From the NCBI GenBank assembly GCA_963809795.1, contig CAWELN010000006.1, positions 485,377 to 549,376 on the forward strand: a stretch of DNA of 64,000 nucleotides, in the 5' to 3' direction. A program made the position numbers and the translations under genes. The notes beneath the pieces were generated by a model. It searched no databases and was not told where the DNA came from. It saw only the letters and a list, made by a program, of their open reading frames with translations. Below, one piece after another: positions 18,399-26,991 of this stretch (positions within the stretch are counted from its first letter, which is position 1; every line of letters starts with the position of its first letter). Source of the DNA: DASUAS01 sp963809795. Its GTDB lineage: Bacteria > Actinomycetota > Acidimicrobiia > IMCC26256 > DASPTH01.

Positions 18399-19727
18399 AT
18401 GAAGCCGATGGAGGGGATCCGCGTCGTCGAGGTGGCGGCATGGATGTTCGTGCCCGCCGCCGGCGCGGTGCTCGCGGAGTGGGGTGCCGAGGTGCTCAAG
18501 ATCGAGCATCCCGACGGCGGTGATCCGCAGCGTGGCCTCGTCTCCTCCGGGCTGGTCCCGGACGCGGCCGGCGGCGTCAACTACTTCATCGAGCAGCCGA
18601 ACCATGGCAAGAAGTCGGTGGCGATCAACCTTCAGCACCCGGCCGGACGCGACGCCCTCTACAAGCTGTGCGAGACGGCAGACGTGTTCCTCACCAACTG
18701 GTTGCCGGGTGCCCGCCAGCGGGCGCACCTCGACGTCGAGGACATTCGCGCCGTCAACCCGAACATCGTCTACGTGCGCGGTCATGGTCACGGCGTGAAG
18801 GGCCCCGACGCCGACAAGGGCGCGTATGACTCGTCGTCGTTCTTCGCTCGTGCCGGGGTGATGAACGCGTTGAAGTACGGCGAGGATCCGTACGGCCCGA
18901 CGCAGCCCGCGGCGTTCGGCGACCTCCCGAGCGGTCTGACGATCGCTGGATCGATTGCCGCCGCTCTGTTGCACCGCGAGCGCACGGGCGAGGCAGCGGT
19001 CGTCGACGTGTCGCTGCTCGCCTTCGGGATGTGGGTCAACTCGCCCGACATCGTCATGTCGAAGCTGTTCGGGCAGGCACCGCCGAGGATGACGCGCGAC
19101 AGCCTGCCGAACCCGCTCGTCAACCGGTACCTCACCAAGGATGGCCGGCTGGTGCAGCTGGTGATGTTGCAAGGCGTGCGCTTCTGGCCCGAGCTCATCA
19201 CGGCGGTCGGCCGCGCCGACCTCGCCACCGACGAGCGCTTCACGTCGCCGGAGGCGTTGTTCGCCAACCGCGAGGAAGGGACGCGCGTCCTCGACGAGAT
19301 CTTCGCCACTCGCACGTACGACGAGTGGAAGGACGTCCTCGCCGACGTGAAGGGCGTGTGGGCGCCGGTGCAGACGGGCCTCGACCTGCACGACGACGTG
19401 CAGGTGCAGGCAAACGGCTACCTCGGCGACGCGGTGTCGGTCCAGGGCACCCCGTTCCAGCTCGTCACCAACCCGACGCAGTTCAACGAGGAGCGCACCA
19501 TGATCACGCGAGCGCCCGAGCTGCTCCTGAAGGTTGGTTCGCGAAGGGCGAGGTACTGGTCGGCGAGAGCGAGCAGTGTCGCTCCGGCCATGCAAGCGCA
19601 CGGGACCTGTCGGCGGTGTGTCCCTCGATGTCCCTCCCGGGCGGAAGCAGAGGTCCTCGCGCAGTCACTGCTCGACTTCGTGCGGGAGGATGTCACGCGG
19701 CGCGTGGCGTCGCCGGGATCGGCCTGA
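18399..19727 (+). CDS. CaiB/BaiF family III CoA-transferase, C-terminus replaced
   Basis: A family III acyl-CoA transferase. The N-terminal MEGIRVVEVAAWMFVPAAGAVLA, the IEHPDGGDP loop, ADVFLTNWLPG and YVRGHGHG are typical. The catalytic Asp is present in KGAYDSSSFFARAG. GAGGGAGTGAG precedes the ATG. Residues 1 to about 373 match the family. After NEERTMITRAPE (about 19520) the family's closing helix is lost and the frame runs on through unrelated sequence to 19727, ending inside a remnant of an alpha/beta hydrolase. The last ~70 codons are therefore not original, so a small rearrangement cut the 3' end. The enzyme may still fold, since only about 25 family residues are missing. Confidence 0.8.
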   Translation: MKPMEGIRVVEVAAWMFVPAAGAVLAEWGAEVLKIEHPDGGDPQRGLVSSGLVPDAAGGVNYFIEQPNHGKKSVAINLQHPAGRDALYKLCETADVFLTNWLPGARQRAHLDVEDIRAVNPNIVYVRGHGHGVKGPDADKGAYDSSSFFARAGVMNALKYGEDPYGPTQPAAFGDLPSGLTIAGSIAAALLHRERTGEAAVVDVSLLAFGMWVNSPDIVMSKLFGQAPPRMTRDSLPNPLVNRYLTKDGRLVQLVMLQGVRFWPELITAVGRADLATDERFTSPEALFANREEGTRVLDEIFATRTYDEWKDVLADVKGVWAPVQTGLDLHDDVQVQANGYLGDAVSVQGTPFQLVTNPTQFNEERTMITRAPELLLKVGSRRARYWSARASSVAPAMQAHGTCRRCVPRCPSRAEAEVLAQSLLDFVREDVTRRVASPGSA

Positions 19728-19800
19728 CGACGCGCTAGGTCGGCAACGACATCTCCCTCATCATGGAGAACTGTCTGCTCGACATCGGGTCGATTGGCGC
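19697..19800 (+). pseudogene. Fragment of an alpha/beta hydrolase gene (paralog of 16780)
   Basis: About 33 codons reading AARGVAGIGLTTR, an in-frame TAG, then VGNDISLIMENCLLDIGSI. This matches residues around AARGVAGIGLTTRYVGND and LLMENCLLDMGSM of the alpha/beta hydrolase at 16780 (nt 16976-17073) at protein level and closely at nucleotide level. The Tyr codon of the intact gene is the TAG here. There is no start or end of the gene around it, so this is a stranded internal piece. It sits exactly between the damaged 3' end of the CaiB gene and the convergent crotonase gene. Confidence 0.75.
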
Positions 19801-19810
19801 CGGCGCAGGG

Positions 19811-20614
19811 TCACTCGCCGGTGAACTCGGCCGGGCGCTGTTCCACCAAGGCCTGCACGCCCTCGCGCCGGTCGCGCGTCGTCGAGATCAGCGCCTGGGC
19901 AGCGCGTTCTTCTTCGAAAGCGGTGAGCATGTCGCTGTCGAGCGAGCGTCGATAGAGGCGTTTGGTCATGCCGAGCGCCCGGGTCGGTCCCGCCGCCAAC
20001 CGCACCGCCAGCTCGGTCGCTGTTGCCATGACGTCAGCGGCTGGGACGCAGCGGTTCACAACGCCCCACGACGCCAGCGTCTCCGATGTCACCGGTTCGC
20101 TGAGCATGGCGATCTCGTTGAGGCGGTGGAAGGGAATGACCCGCGGTAGGAAGTACGGGTCGCCGGCATGCGGGACCATGCCGCGCCGCGTGAACACGTG
20201 CGTCCACCGGGCACCCTCCGCCGCGACGACGAGGTCGGCGAGGAGCGCCAGCATCCACCCGGCGCCGGCGACCGTGCCGGTGACCGCTGAGACCACCGGT
20301 GTCTCGGTCTCCCACAGCTGCTGGAACAAGCGTTGGTAGTCGACCGTGAGATAGCGGTAGTCGAGCGGAGCGAGATCCTTCGCGGCGTCAGGACCGGCGG
20401 TGATGTCCGCGCCCGTGCAGAAGTCGCGCTCGTTCCCCGCGAGGACGATTGCCCGCACGGTGTGGTCGGCATCGGCCCGCTGCAGGAACGTCCGCAGTGC
20501 GTCGCAGCTCTCGAAGTCGATGGCGTTGCGGCGGGCAGGGCGGTCGAGCGTCAACACTGCCACTGCACCGGTCGTCTCGAAGCGCACACCCTCGACTGTC
20601 ACAGAATCTGACAC
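19811..20614 (-). CDS. Enoyl-CoA hydratase/isomerase (crotonase) family protein
   Basis: A 267-residue crotonase. The first oxyanion region is DFCTGADI and the second VTGTVAGAGWML; helices with LAGNERDF and VFTRRGMVPHAGDPYFLPRV follow. The usual Gly after the acidic residue is Asp-Pro here, and neither of the two classical catalytic Glu positions is obvious, so it may be an isomerase or hydrolase variant and not a true hydratase. It begins with GTG at 20614, only 15 nt from the divergent AMP-ligase start at 20630. The spacer and start contain the imperfect dyad TGTCA-N7-TGACA (about 20597-20613), a possible shared operator. Confidence 0.8.
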   Translation of the reverse strand: MSDSVTVEGVRFETTGAVAVLTLDRPARRNAIDFESCDALRTFLQRADADHTVRAIVLAGNERDFCTGADITAGPDAAKDLAPLDYRYLTVDYQRLFQQLWETETPVVSAVTGTVAGAGWMLALLADLVVAAEGARWTHVFTRRGMVPHAGDPYFLPRVIPFHRLNEIAMLSEPVTSETLASWGVVNRCVPAADVMATATELAVRLAAGPTRALGMTKRLYRRSLDSDMLTAFEEERAAQALISTTRDRREGVQALVEQRPAEFTGE

Positions 20615-20629
20615 TAGCGTCTACCGCCG

Positions 20630-22130
20630 ATGAACCTCGCCGGCCTCCTTCGCCATGCTGCCACGTGCTTCCCTGAGCGACCCGCGGTGACGTGGCGGGA
20701 CACGACGATCGACTACGCCGAGCTCGAGCGTCGAGCGGCGACGATGGACGGGTGGCTGCGGTCCGTCGGCGCGGGACGCGACACGCGCGTCGCGCTGTTC
20801 ATGGACAACCGCCTCGAGTACCTCGTCGCCATGTTCGCCACATGGAGGTCGGGCGCCACCGTCGTCCCGTGCAACGCGCGCCTGACCACCGACGAGCTCG
20901 CCTTCCTGGTCGGTGACGCCGGCGCCACGGTCGTTCTCACCGACGACGCGCACGAGCAGACCGCCAGGGCAGCAGCCGGCGCGAGCGGGAACGCCGCGAC
21001 GGTGGGTGTCGTCGGCGTCGACCGCCTCGAAGGTTCGCCTCCGCCCGACGAGGCCGACGTGGACCCCAGCGACGTCGCCTGGATCTTCTACACGTCGGGC
21101 ACCACCGGACATCCGAAGGGAGCGATGCTGTCACACGCGGTCCTGCATTTCGTGACGGTGTCGTGGCTGGCTGACCTCACGCCGCTCGACGAAACCGACG
21201 TGACGCTGCACGCCGCGCCCCTCAGTCACGGAGCGGGGTTCCACGCCATCGCGGCCACCGCCCGCGCCGCGCACCAGGTCATCACGCCGACCCCGAGCTT
21301 CGACCCGGCCGGCGTGCTCGCCCTGGTCGACGAGCACGGAGTCACCAACACCTGGATGGTGCCGACGCAGATCGTCATGCTCACGGACGCCGCGCCCGCG
21401 GACGTCGTCCTCCCGACGCTCGAGTACGTCGTCTACGGCGGTGCACCCATGACGCCGGCGGCCACGCAGCGAGCCCTCGATCGGTTCGGGTCGATCTTCG
21501 TGCAGCTCTACGGGCAGGGCGAGACGCCGATGACCGCCACCGTTCTCCGTCGCCAGGACCATCGCCCGGACGCGCTCGGCTCGGCCGGCCGCGCCCGTCC
21601 AGGCGTCGACGTGCGGATCATGAACGAGAACGGCGAGCTGGCACCGCCCGACACGGTCGGCGAGGTCGTCGTGCGCGGTCCATCGGTGATGAGCGGCTAC
21701 TGGAACCGACCCGAGGCCTCCGCCGAGACGCTTCGCAACGGCTGGCTCCACACCGGCGACCTCGGGCGCATCTCCGACGACGGTCTGCTCTACCTCCTCG
21801 ACCGCACCAAGGACATGATCATCTCGGGTGGCTCCAATGTGTACGCGGTCGAGGTCGAGCAGGTGCTGAGCGCCCACCCCGACGTGGCCGATGTCGCAGT
21901 GGTCGGTGTGCCCGACGACTTGTGGGGCGAGCTGGTCGTCGCCGTCGTCGTCCCCGCCGCCGGGGACGGTTCGCCGCTCGACACCGCCGCGCTCGAAGCG
22001 CACTGCCGCGTCGCGCTCGGCGGGCTACAAGATCCCACGACGTTGGGAACAGGTCGAGACCCTGCCGCGCAATGCCTACGGGAAGGTACTCAAGCGTGAG
22101 CTGCGCGGGGAGCTGAGCACGAACGCATGA
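20630..22130 (+). CDS. AMP-dependent acyl-CoA synthetase/ligase, frameshifted near C-terminus
   Basis: An ANL-superfamily ligase. P-loop IFYTSGTTGHPKGAM (A3), QLYGQGETPMT (A5), GWLHTGDLGRI (A7), DRTKDMIISGGSNVYAVEVE (A8) and the A10 lysine motif YGKVLKREL are all present. The A10 part lies in the next frame: one extra base near 22018 changes ...RVAL to GYKIPRRWEQVETLPRN. Corrected length is about 499 residues, usual for medium/long-chain or aromatic acyl-CoA ligases. GCG-rich spacer and no strong Shine-Dalgarno; divergent from the crotonase at 20614. It probably loads the substrate for the thiolase/P450/crotonase/SDR genes that follow to 26.5 kb. Confidence 0.85.
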
Positions 22131-22248
22131 CTCCATCACGCCGGATGGGACATCAGGCCGAAATGAAGGCATCGTTACGATCGATCTCCGTGACTGCCTC
22201 CCGAGCCGACGCACGGTCGCGGCTCATCCGTCTGCCCGCGGCGGTCTG

Positions 22249-23382
22249 ATGGCGCGGCGGGTGGCGATCGCCGGCGTCGCGCTGGCCGGGACCGGGCCGT
22301 CGACACCCTTCGAGCTCGTCGCCCGGTCGAGTCGTGCGGCGTTGGCCGACGCCGGGCTGACGCGAGACGACGTCGACGGTGTCGCATCGACCGCGCTCGG
22401 CACGATGGCACCGATCGACGTGAGCGAGTATCTGGGGCTGCAGCCGCGGTGGATCGACTCGACGTCGGTCGGCGGCGCGGCGTGGGAGGTGATGGCGGCC
22501 CATGCGGTGGACGCCATCGCCGAGGGTCACGCCGACGTCGTGCTGCTGACGTACGGCTCGACCGCTCGTTCCGACCTCCGCAACAAGTTGCGCACCGCGT
22601 CGCTCGACTGGGGGTCGCGCGGCCCGCTGCAGTGGGAGGTCCCGTACGGCCACACGCTGATCTCGAAGTACGCCATGGCCGCCCGCCGCCACATGCACGA
22701 GTTCGGGACCACGCTGGAACAGCTGGCCGAGGTCGCAGTGTCGGCCCGGGCCAACGCCGGTCCGAACGAGGAAGCGTCGTTCCGCGACCCGATCACGGTC
22801 GACGACGTGCTGTCCGGCCCGATGATCGCCGACCCGTTCACGAAGCTCCAGTGCTGCATCCGCTCCGACGGCGGCGCCGCGGCAGTGCTGGTGGCCGAGG
22901 ACCGGGTCGCGGACCTGGCCAAGCCGCCCGTGTGGGTGCTGGGCACGGGCGAGCACGGCTCCCATGTGTCCATGAGCCAGTGGCCCGACTTCACGACCGG
23001 TCCGGCGGCGGTCGCCGGTCGGCTCGCCTTCGCCCGGGCGGGCGTGACGCCCGCCGAGATCGACGTGTGCGAGCTCTATGACGCCTTCACCTACATGCTG
23101 TTGATCACGCTCGAGGATCTCGGGTTCTGCGCCAAGGGCGAAGGTGGCCCGTTCGTGGAGGACGGACGGCTGCGGGTCGGCGGCGCGTTGCCGACGAACA
23201 CCGACGGCGGCGGCTTGTCGGCCTGCCATCCGGGTCAGCGTGGCCTGTTCCTCCTCGTCGAGGCGACCCGTCAACTGCGCGGTGAGTGCGGCGAACGTCA
23301 GGTTCCCGACGCACGGTTGGCGTGCGTGAGCGGCACGGGTGGGTGGTTCTGCTCGAACGGCACCATGATCCTCGGCGTCTGA
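22249..23382 (+). CDS. Thiolase-fold lipid-transfer protein (Ltp-like), no nucleophilic Cys
   Basis: A 377-residue thiolase-superfamily protein of the SCP-x/Ltp branch. The region that carries the thiolase nucleophile reads DSTSVGGAAWEVM (about residues 70-82), so Cys is absent. The C-terminal catalytic area ELYDAFTYMLLITLEDLGFC and the SACHPGQRGL loop are typical of Ltp2-type proteins, which act as retro-aldolases on steroid side chains when paired with a DUF35 protein. No DUF35 gene is adjacent here, but one pair partner exists at 60806. It follows the AMP ligase by 118 nt and is 1 nt from the P450 start, so it is co-transcribed with the P450. Confidence 0.8.
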   Translation: MARRVAIAGVALAGTGPSTPFELVARSSRAALADAGLTRDDVDGVASTALGTMAPIDVSEYLGLQPRWIDSTSVGGAAWEVMAAHAVDAIAEGHADVVLLTYGSTARSDLRNKLRTASLDWGSRGPLQWEVPYGHTLISKYAMAARRHMHEFGTTLEQLAEVAVSARANAGPNEEASFRDPITVDDVLSGPMIADPFTKLQCCIRSDGGAAAVLVAEDRVADLAKPPVWVLGTGEHGSHVSMSQWPDFTTGPAAVAGRLAFARAGVTPAEIDVCELYDAFTYMLLITLEDLGFCAKGEGGPFVEDGRLRVGGALPTNTDGGGLSACHPGQRGLFLLVEATRQLRGECGERQVPDARLACVSGTGGWFCSNGTMILGV

Positions 23383-23383
23383 C

Positions 23384-24766
23384 ATGCCCGAATGTCCGGT
23401 CGCTGTCGACTTCGACCCGCTGGATCCGGCGGTCCTCGAGGATCCGTTCCCTTCGCTGGAACGACTCCGGTCGGCAGAGCCCATCTTCTTCCTCCCTGCC
23501 CTCGGCCACTACATCGTCACGCGATACGAGGACGTCGAGAAGATCCTCATGGATCGCACCACCTGGTCGGCTGCGAACGCCTCCTCGCCGCTCGTGCAAC
23601 TCTGTCCGGCAGCACAACGGGTCCTCGACAACGGCTTCACCCGGGTTCCGACGCTCAACAACGCCGACCCCCCGCGTCACGCCCCGATGCGCAAGGCCGT
23701 CCTGTCGGTGATGACGCCCAGCCGACTCCGGTCATTGGAAGCAGGCCTTCGCGCGTACGCGCAGGACCTCATACTTGGTTTTCGAGATGAACCCGTCATC
23801 GACTTCGTGGAGAGGTTCTCGTTCCCTCTTGCCAGCTTCGCTGGTTTCAACCTGCTCGGCTTTCCCGCGTCTGATTCCGACATCCTGAAGGAGTGGGGTG
23901 ATACCCGCGCGCTGTTGACCTATGGTCGAACGCCCGAGGAAGACCAGGTCGCGGCCGCCGAGGCTGTGCTCTCCATGTGGAAATACGTGGAGGGCCACGT
24001 CGCAGCCCGTGACGCGGAACCGCACGAGGACCTCACGAGCGACCTGATCCGCCTCTCGCGCGAGAGGCCGGAGCAGCTGAACGAGGCCGACATCGTCAAC
24101 ATCATCTACTCGATGGCATTGGCAAGTCAGGAGACGACATCCAGTTCGTTGAGCAACGGCCTCTTGGCGCTCCTCCGGAACCGCGACCAGTGGGAGCGGC
24201 TCCTGGCTGAACCCGAGCTGATACCGAACGCGACCGAGGAGATCCTGCGTTTCGACGGCAGCGTGCTGAGCCACCGTCGGGTTGCCAAGGTCGACACGAA
24301 GGTCGGCGAGTTCGACGTTCCAGCTGGGTCCCCGATCATGATGTGCTTCGCATCCGCAAATCACGATCCCGTCCAATTCGGAGCCGATGCCGACGACTTC
24401 CGGGTGGATCGCCAAGGAGCCGAACGCCATCTGGCATTTGGCCGAGGCCCGCATCTCTGCCTGGGGGCGCCGCTGGCGCGCCTCGAGATCCGAGTCGCCC
24501 TCGAGTTGCTCTGTGCGCTGACACCTCGCATCGATCTGGTTCCGGGATCGAAGCACGAATACAGCCCCAAGGCGCTCTTTCACGACCTGCGCTCACTGCC
24601 GGTGGCCCCTCAGGGAGTGGCCGCTTGGCGAGCCGCGGGGATCAGCTCGCGGTGCCGGACCCGTCGCAGTGCGATTCGTCACGACGTTCAGTCACCTGAG
24701 GGAGCGACCGGTCGGTGCATCTCGACGAGATCAGCTACGAGAAGGCCAACGGAGTGGCCGAGGTGA
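23384..24766 (+). CDS. Cytochrome P450
   Basis: A P450 with all main landmarks: I-helix ALASQETTSSSL, K-helix ExxR in EEILRFDG, and heme-ligand loop LAFGRGPHLCLGAPLARLE (the Cys). N-terminal DPLDPAVLEDPFP is usual for soluble bacterial class I enzymes, so it needs a ferredoxin and reductase from elsewhere; none is adjacent. Family-like sequence ends around LPVAPQGVAAWRAAG (about residue 415). The final 45 residues, which overlap the start of the crotonase gene by 52 nt, are not family-like and may come from a small sequence error near 24650. The gene begins 1 nt after the Ltp-like gene. Confidence 0.85.
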   Translation: MPECPVAVDFDPLDPAVLEDPFPSLERLRSAEPIFFLPALGHYIVTRYEDVEKILMDRTTWSAANASSPLVQLCPAAQRVLDNGFTRVPTLNNADPPRHAPMRKAVLSVMTPSRLRSLEAGLRAYAQDLILGFRDEPVIDFVERFSFPLASFAGFNLLGFPASDSDILKEWGDTRALLTYGRTPEEDQVAAAEAVLSMWKYVEGHVAARDAEPHEDLTSDLIRLSRERPEQLNEADIVNIIYSMALASQETTSSSLSNGLLALLRNRDQWERLLAEPELIPNATEEILRFDGSVLSHRRVAKVDTKVGEFDVPAGSPIMMCFASANHDPVQFGADADDFRVDRQGAERHLAFGRGPHLCLGAPLARLEIRVALELLCALTPRIDLVPGSKHEYSPKALFHDLRSLPVAPQGVAAWRAAGISSRCRTRRSAIRHDVQSPEGATGRCISTRSATRRPTEWPR

Positions 24767-25548
24767 CGTTGGACCGACCTGATCGGCTCAACCCGATCTC
24801 TGCCCGCGATGGTGGGACGCGGGATCAGATCCTTTGGGCGCTCGGCGACGCAGAGGCCGATGAGGCGATCGGATGCGTGCTGATCAGGGGCGCGGGAAGA
24901 GCGTTCTCCGCCGGAGGCGACCTCGCCGGGAACGCGCCGCGGGAGACACCTTTCGAGCACAACCAGTTCCTCGAGCGTGTGGAGCGGTTCCACGATCGAA
25001 TTCGCGGGGCGACCCTTCCGGTGGTGGCGGCGGTGCACGGGTACTGCCTCGGGGCGGCGATGCAGCTCGTCGCCGCCTGCGACTTCGTCGTCGCGGCCGA
25101 CACTGCCCGCTTGGGATTCCCGGAGGGCCGCATGGGTCTTGCCGGAGTGAGTCCGTTGGTCACCACCGTTGGCCGCCAGTGGGCGAAATTCCTGATCACG
25201 ACGGGAGAGTTGATCGACGCCCATCAGGCGCGGAGCATCGGCTTGGTCCTCAGCGTGGAGCCTGAGGAGGAGCTACTCGGCCGGGCGAGAGACTTGTGCC
25301 AGCGGATCGCCCGGCTTCCGCGCGAAGCCGTCGTACTGAACAAGAGAACGGTCGATGCAGTCGCCGATGCGTCGGGGGACGCGGCCGCACGGCTCGTCGG
25401 CCTCCCCCACGATGCCCTCACTCAGGCTCACAGCGCTCGCGCAACTGCTCCAGATGGTCGAAGCTTCGCGGACATTCGCCAGACCGAGGGAGTCGCGGGC
25501 ATCAAGAGAGCACAAGAGGCCCAGTACTCCTCAGGATGGCTGCGATGA
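24715..25548 (+). CDS. Enoyl-CoA hydratase/isomerase family protein
   Basis: A 277-residue crotonase with GTG start and GAGGGAG about 11 nt upstream. Motifs: VTLDRPDRLNPIS, oxyanion AFSAGGDLAG and HGYCLGAAMQLVAACDF, then ARLGFPEGRMGLAGVSPLV. Glu in FPEGRMG is at the first catalytic acid position, and the second acid is not obvious. The C-terminal IRQTEGVAGIKRAQEAQYSSGW is typical of trimeric bacterial crotonases. It overlaps the last codons of the P450 and precedes the SDR by 39 nt, forming a beta-oxidation step set. Confidence 0.85.
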   Translation: MHLDEISYEKANGVAEVTLDRPDRLNPISARDGGTRDQILWALGDAEADEAIGCVLIRGAGRAFSAGGDLAGNAPRETPFEHNQFLERVERFHDRIRGATLPVVAAVHGYCLGAAMQLVAACDFVVAADTARLGFPEGRMGLAGVSPLVTTVGRQWAKFLITTGELIDAHQARSIGLVLSVEPEEELLGRARDLCQRIARLPREAVVLNKRTVDAVADASGDAAARLVGLPHDALTQAHSARATAPDGRSFADIRQTEGVAGIKRAQEAQYSSGWLR

Positions 25549-25587
25549 ACGACACGATCCGGCCCGGCGATCAGAAGGAGACGAAGA

Positions 25588-26518
25588 GTGCCTGGCTTGC
25601 TTGACGGAAAGATCGCGCTGGTGACCGGCGCCGGACACGGCATCGGCCGTGGACACGCCCTGGAGCTGGCGGCGCAGGGCGCCACGGTCGTGGTCAACGA
25701 CCTGGGCAGTTCGGTCCACGGCGAGGGCAAGGGTCGCGACGCGGAGCAGCGTCGTTGCCGTCATCAACGAACGCGGCGGTAAGGCCATCGCCGACTTCGG
25801 AGACGTCGGAGACGAGGACCAGGCCACCGCCATGGTGGACCGGGCCTTCAGCGACTTCGGCCGTCTCGACATCGTGGTCAACAACGCCGGGATCGTTCGC
25901 GACCGAGCCATCTGGAACATGTCCGCGGACGACTTCGACCTGGTGATGCGCGTACACGTCCGCGGCTCGTGGCTCACCACCCGCGCCGCCGCCCGCCAGT
26001 GGCGGAAGCAGGCGAAGGAGGGCGATCTCGGCCAGGTCTACGGACGCGTCATCAACACGACGTCGGGTGCCGGGCTGCTCGGCAATTTCGGCCAGACGAA
26101 CTATTCCGCCGCCAAGGCCGCGCTCGTGGGCCTCACTCTGACGGCGAGCCTGGAGCTGGCCGGCATCGGGGTCACGGTCAACGCCATCAGCCCGGGCGGC
26201 GTCACCCGTCTGTCGGCCGGCAGCGCCGGATTCGACGGCAGCCCGCTCGAGGCGGATGAGCGTGATCCCGACGGCTTCGATCCGATGGACCCGTCGAACT
26301 CCAGCCCGGTGGTCGCCTGGTTGGCCAGCCCCGAGGCGGGCCATGTGAGCGGTCAGGTGATCCGCTGTGTCCGTGAGGAGCTCGCCGTCGTCGAGGGGTG
26401 GCACGTCGTGCGCTCGATCAGCGCCGGAGGCAAGCGCTGGGAGGCGGCCAAGCTCGGCGACCTGTTCGCGAAGCAGCTCTTCGCAACGAGAGCTCCCGGT
26501 CTCACGATCGGAAGCTGA
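25588..26518 (+). CDS. MFE-2-type SDR, (3R)-hydroxyacyl-CoA dehydrogenase-like, frameshifted
   Basis: A Rossmann SDR with GTG start and AAGGAG upstream. VTGAGHGIGRGHALELA, VVVNDLGSSVHGEG, NNAGIVRDRAIWNMS, catalytic Ser in NTTSGAG and YSAAK as Tyr-x3-Lys, then NAISPGG. The long loop NDLGSSVHGEGKGRDA and the ITRAAARQWRKQA-like insertion are characteristic of the 17beta-HSD4/MFE-2 dehydrogenase domain family that oxidises 3-hydroxyacyl-CoAs. One extra base near 25746 breaks the frame in the cofactor-binding half; the rest is intact to 26518. Corrected length about 309 residues. It is convergent with the ABC transporter genes. Confidence 0.85.
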
Positions 26519-26991
26519 GCTTCAGGCCCACCGGCCATTCGCTCCTCCGCCTCAGTCGTTCGAGTTCGGAGCGCTCGACAGTCGAGCGCGCGGACAGCGC
26601 CGGCGGTTCGTTTGAGGAGTGACGCGAGCTCGGGGAACAGCGCCACCGCGTCGTCGCTCACGACGCCACCGAGGCGCAGGTTGTCCGCTGCGCTCATGTT
26701 CATGATGATGGAGCGCTCTTCGGTGAGATAGCTCAGGCCCGCTTTGCAGCGAGTGTGCAATGGCGCGGTGGTGACTTCGCCCATCCATCGCACCTCGCCC
26801 GCCATCGGCGAGAGAGCTCCGGACAGTGCCAACAGCGTCGACGACTTGCCCGCGCCATTGCGACCGATGAGCGCGACCACCTCGCCGGCTTGCACTTGGA
26901 GGTCGACATCGCGGATCGCGGCGAGCGGGCCGTAACCGGCGGACAGCCCGCGGCACTCGATGAGTGGCGTCGCGGTCGTGGTGACGATCAT
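26353..26991 (-). pseudogene. Truncated LivF-type ABC ATPase
   Basis: The first 131 residues are a LivF-type ATPase: IECRGLSAGYGPLAAIRDVDL, Walker A GRNGAGKSST, and a Q-loop-like region LSYLTEERSIIMNMSAADNL, up to LFPELASLLKRTAG (about nt 26599). In family members the next residues are the LSGGEQQ signature. Here the sequence switches to unrelated residues and runs antisense into the SDR gene before a stop at 26353. The signature, Walker B and H-switch are therefore missing, so it cannot act as an ATPase. The break lies 10 nt from a perfect 19-bp palindrome (26571-26589). The start overlaps the LivH-LivG gene by 4 nt. Confidence 0.8.
26571..26589. repeat. Perfect 19-bp palindrome at the LivF break
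   Basis: GCGCTCGAC, one A, then GTCGAGCGC: nine-base arms round a single base. It lies between the SDR stop (26518) and the last LivF-like codon (26599). It could act as a bidirectional terminator-like hairpin for the two convergent units, although no T-run follows on either strand, or it could mark a recombination joint. Confidence 0.6.

Noticed and set aside
20597..20613. TGTCA-N7-TGACA dyad between the divergent crotonase and AMP-ligase genes
   Set aside because: Only 5-bp arms, single occurrence, and partly inside the coding start; noted with the gene but not called an operator.
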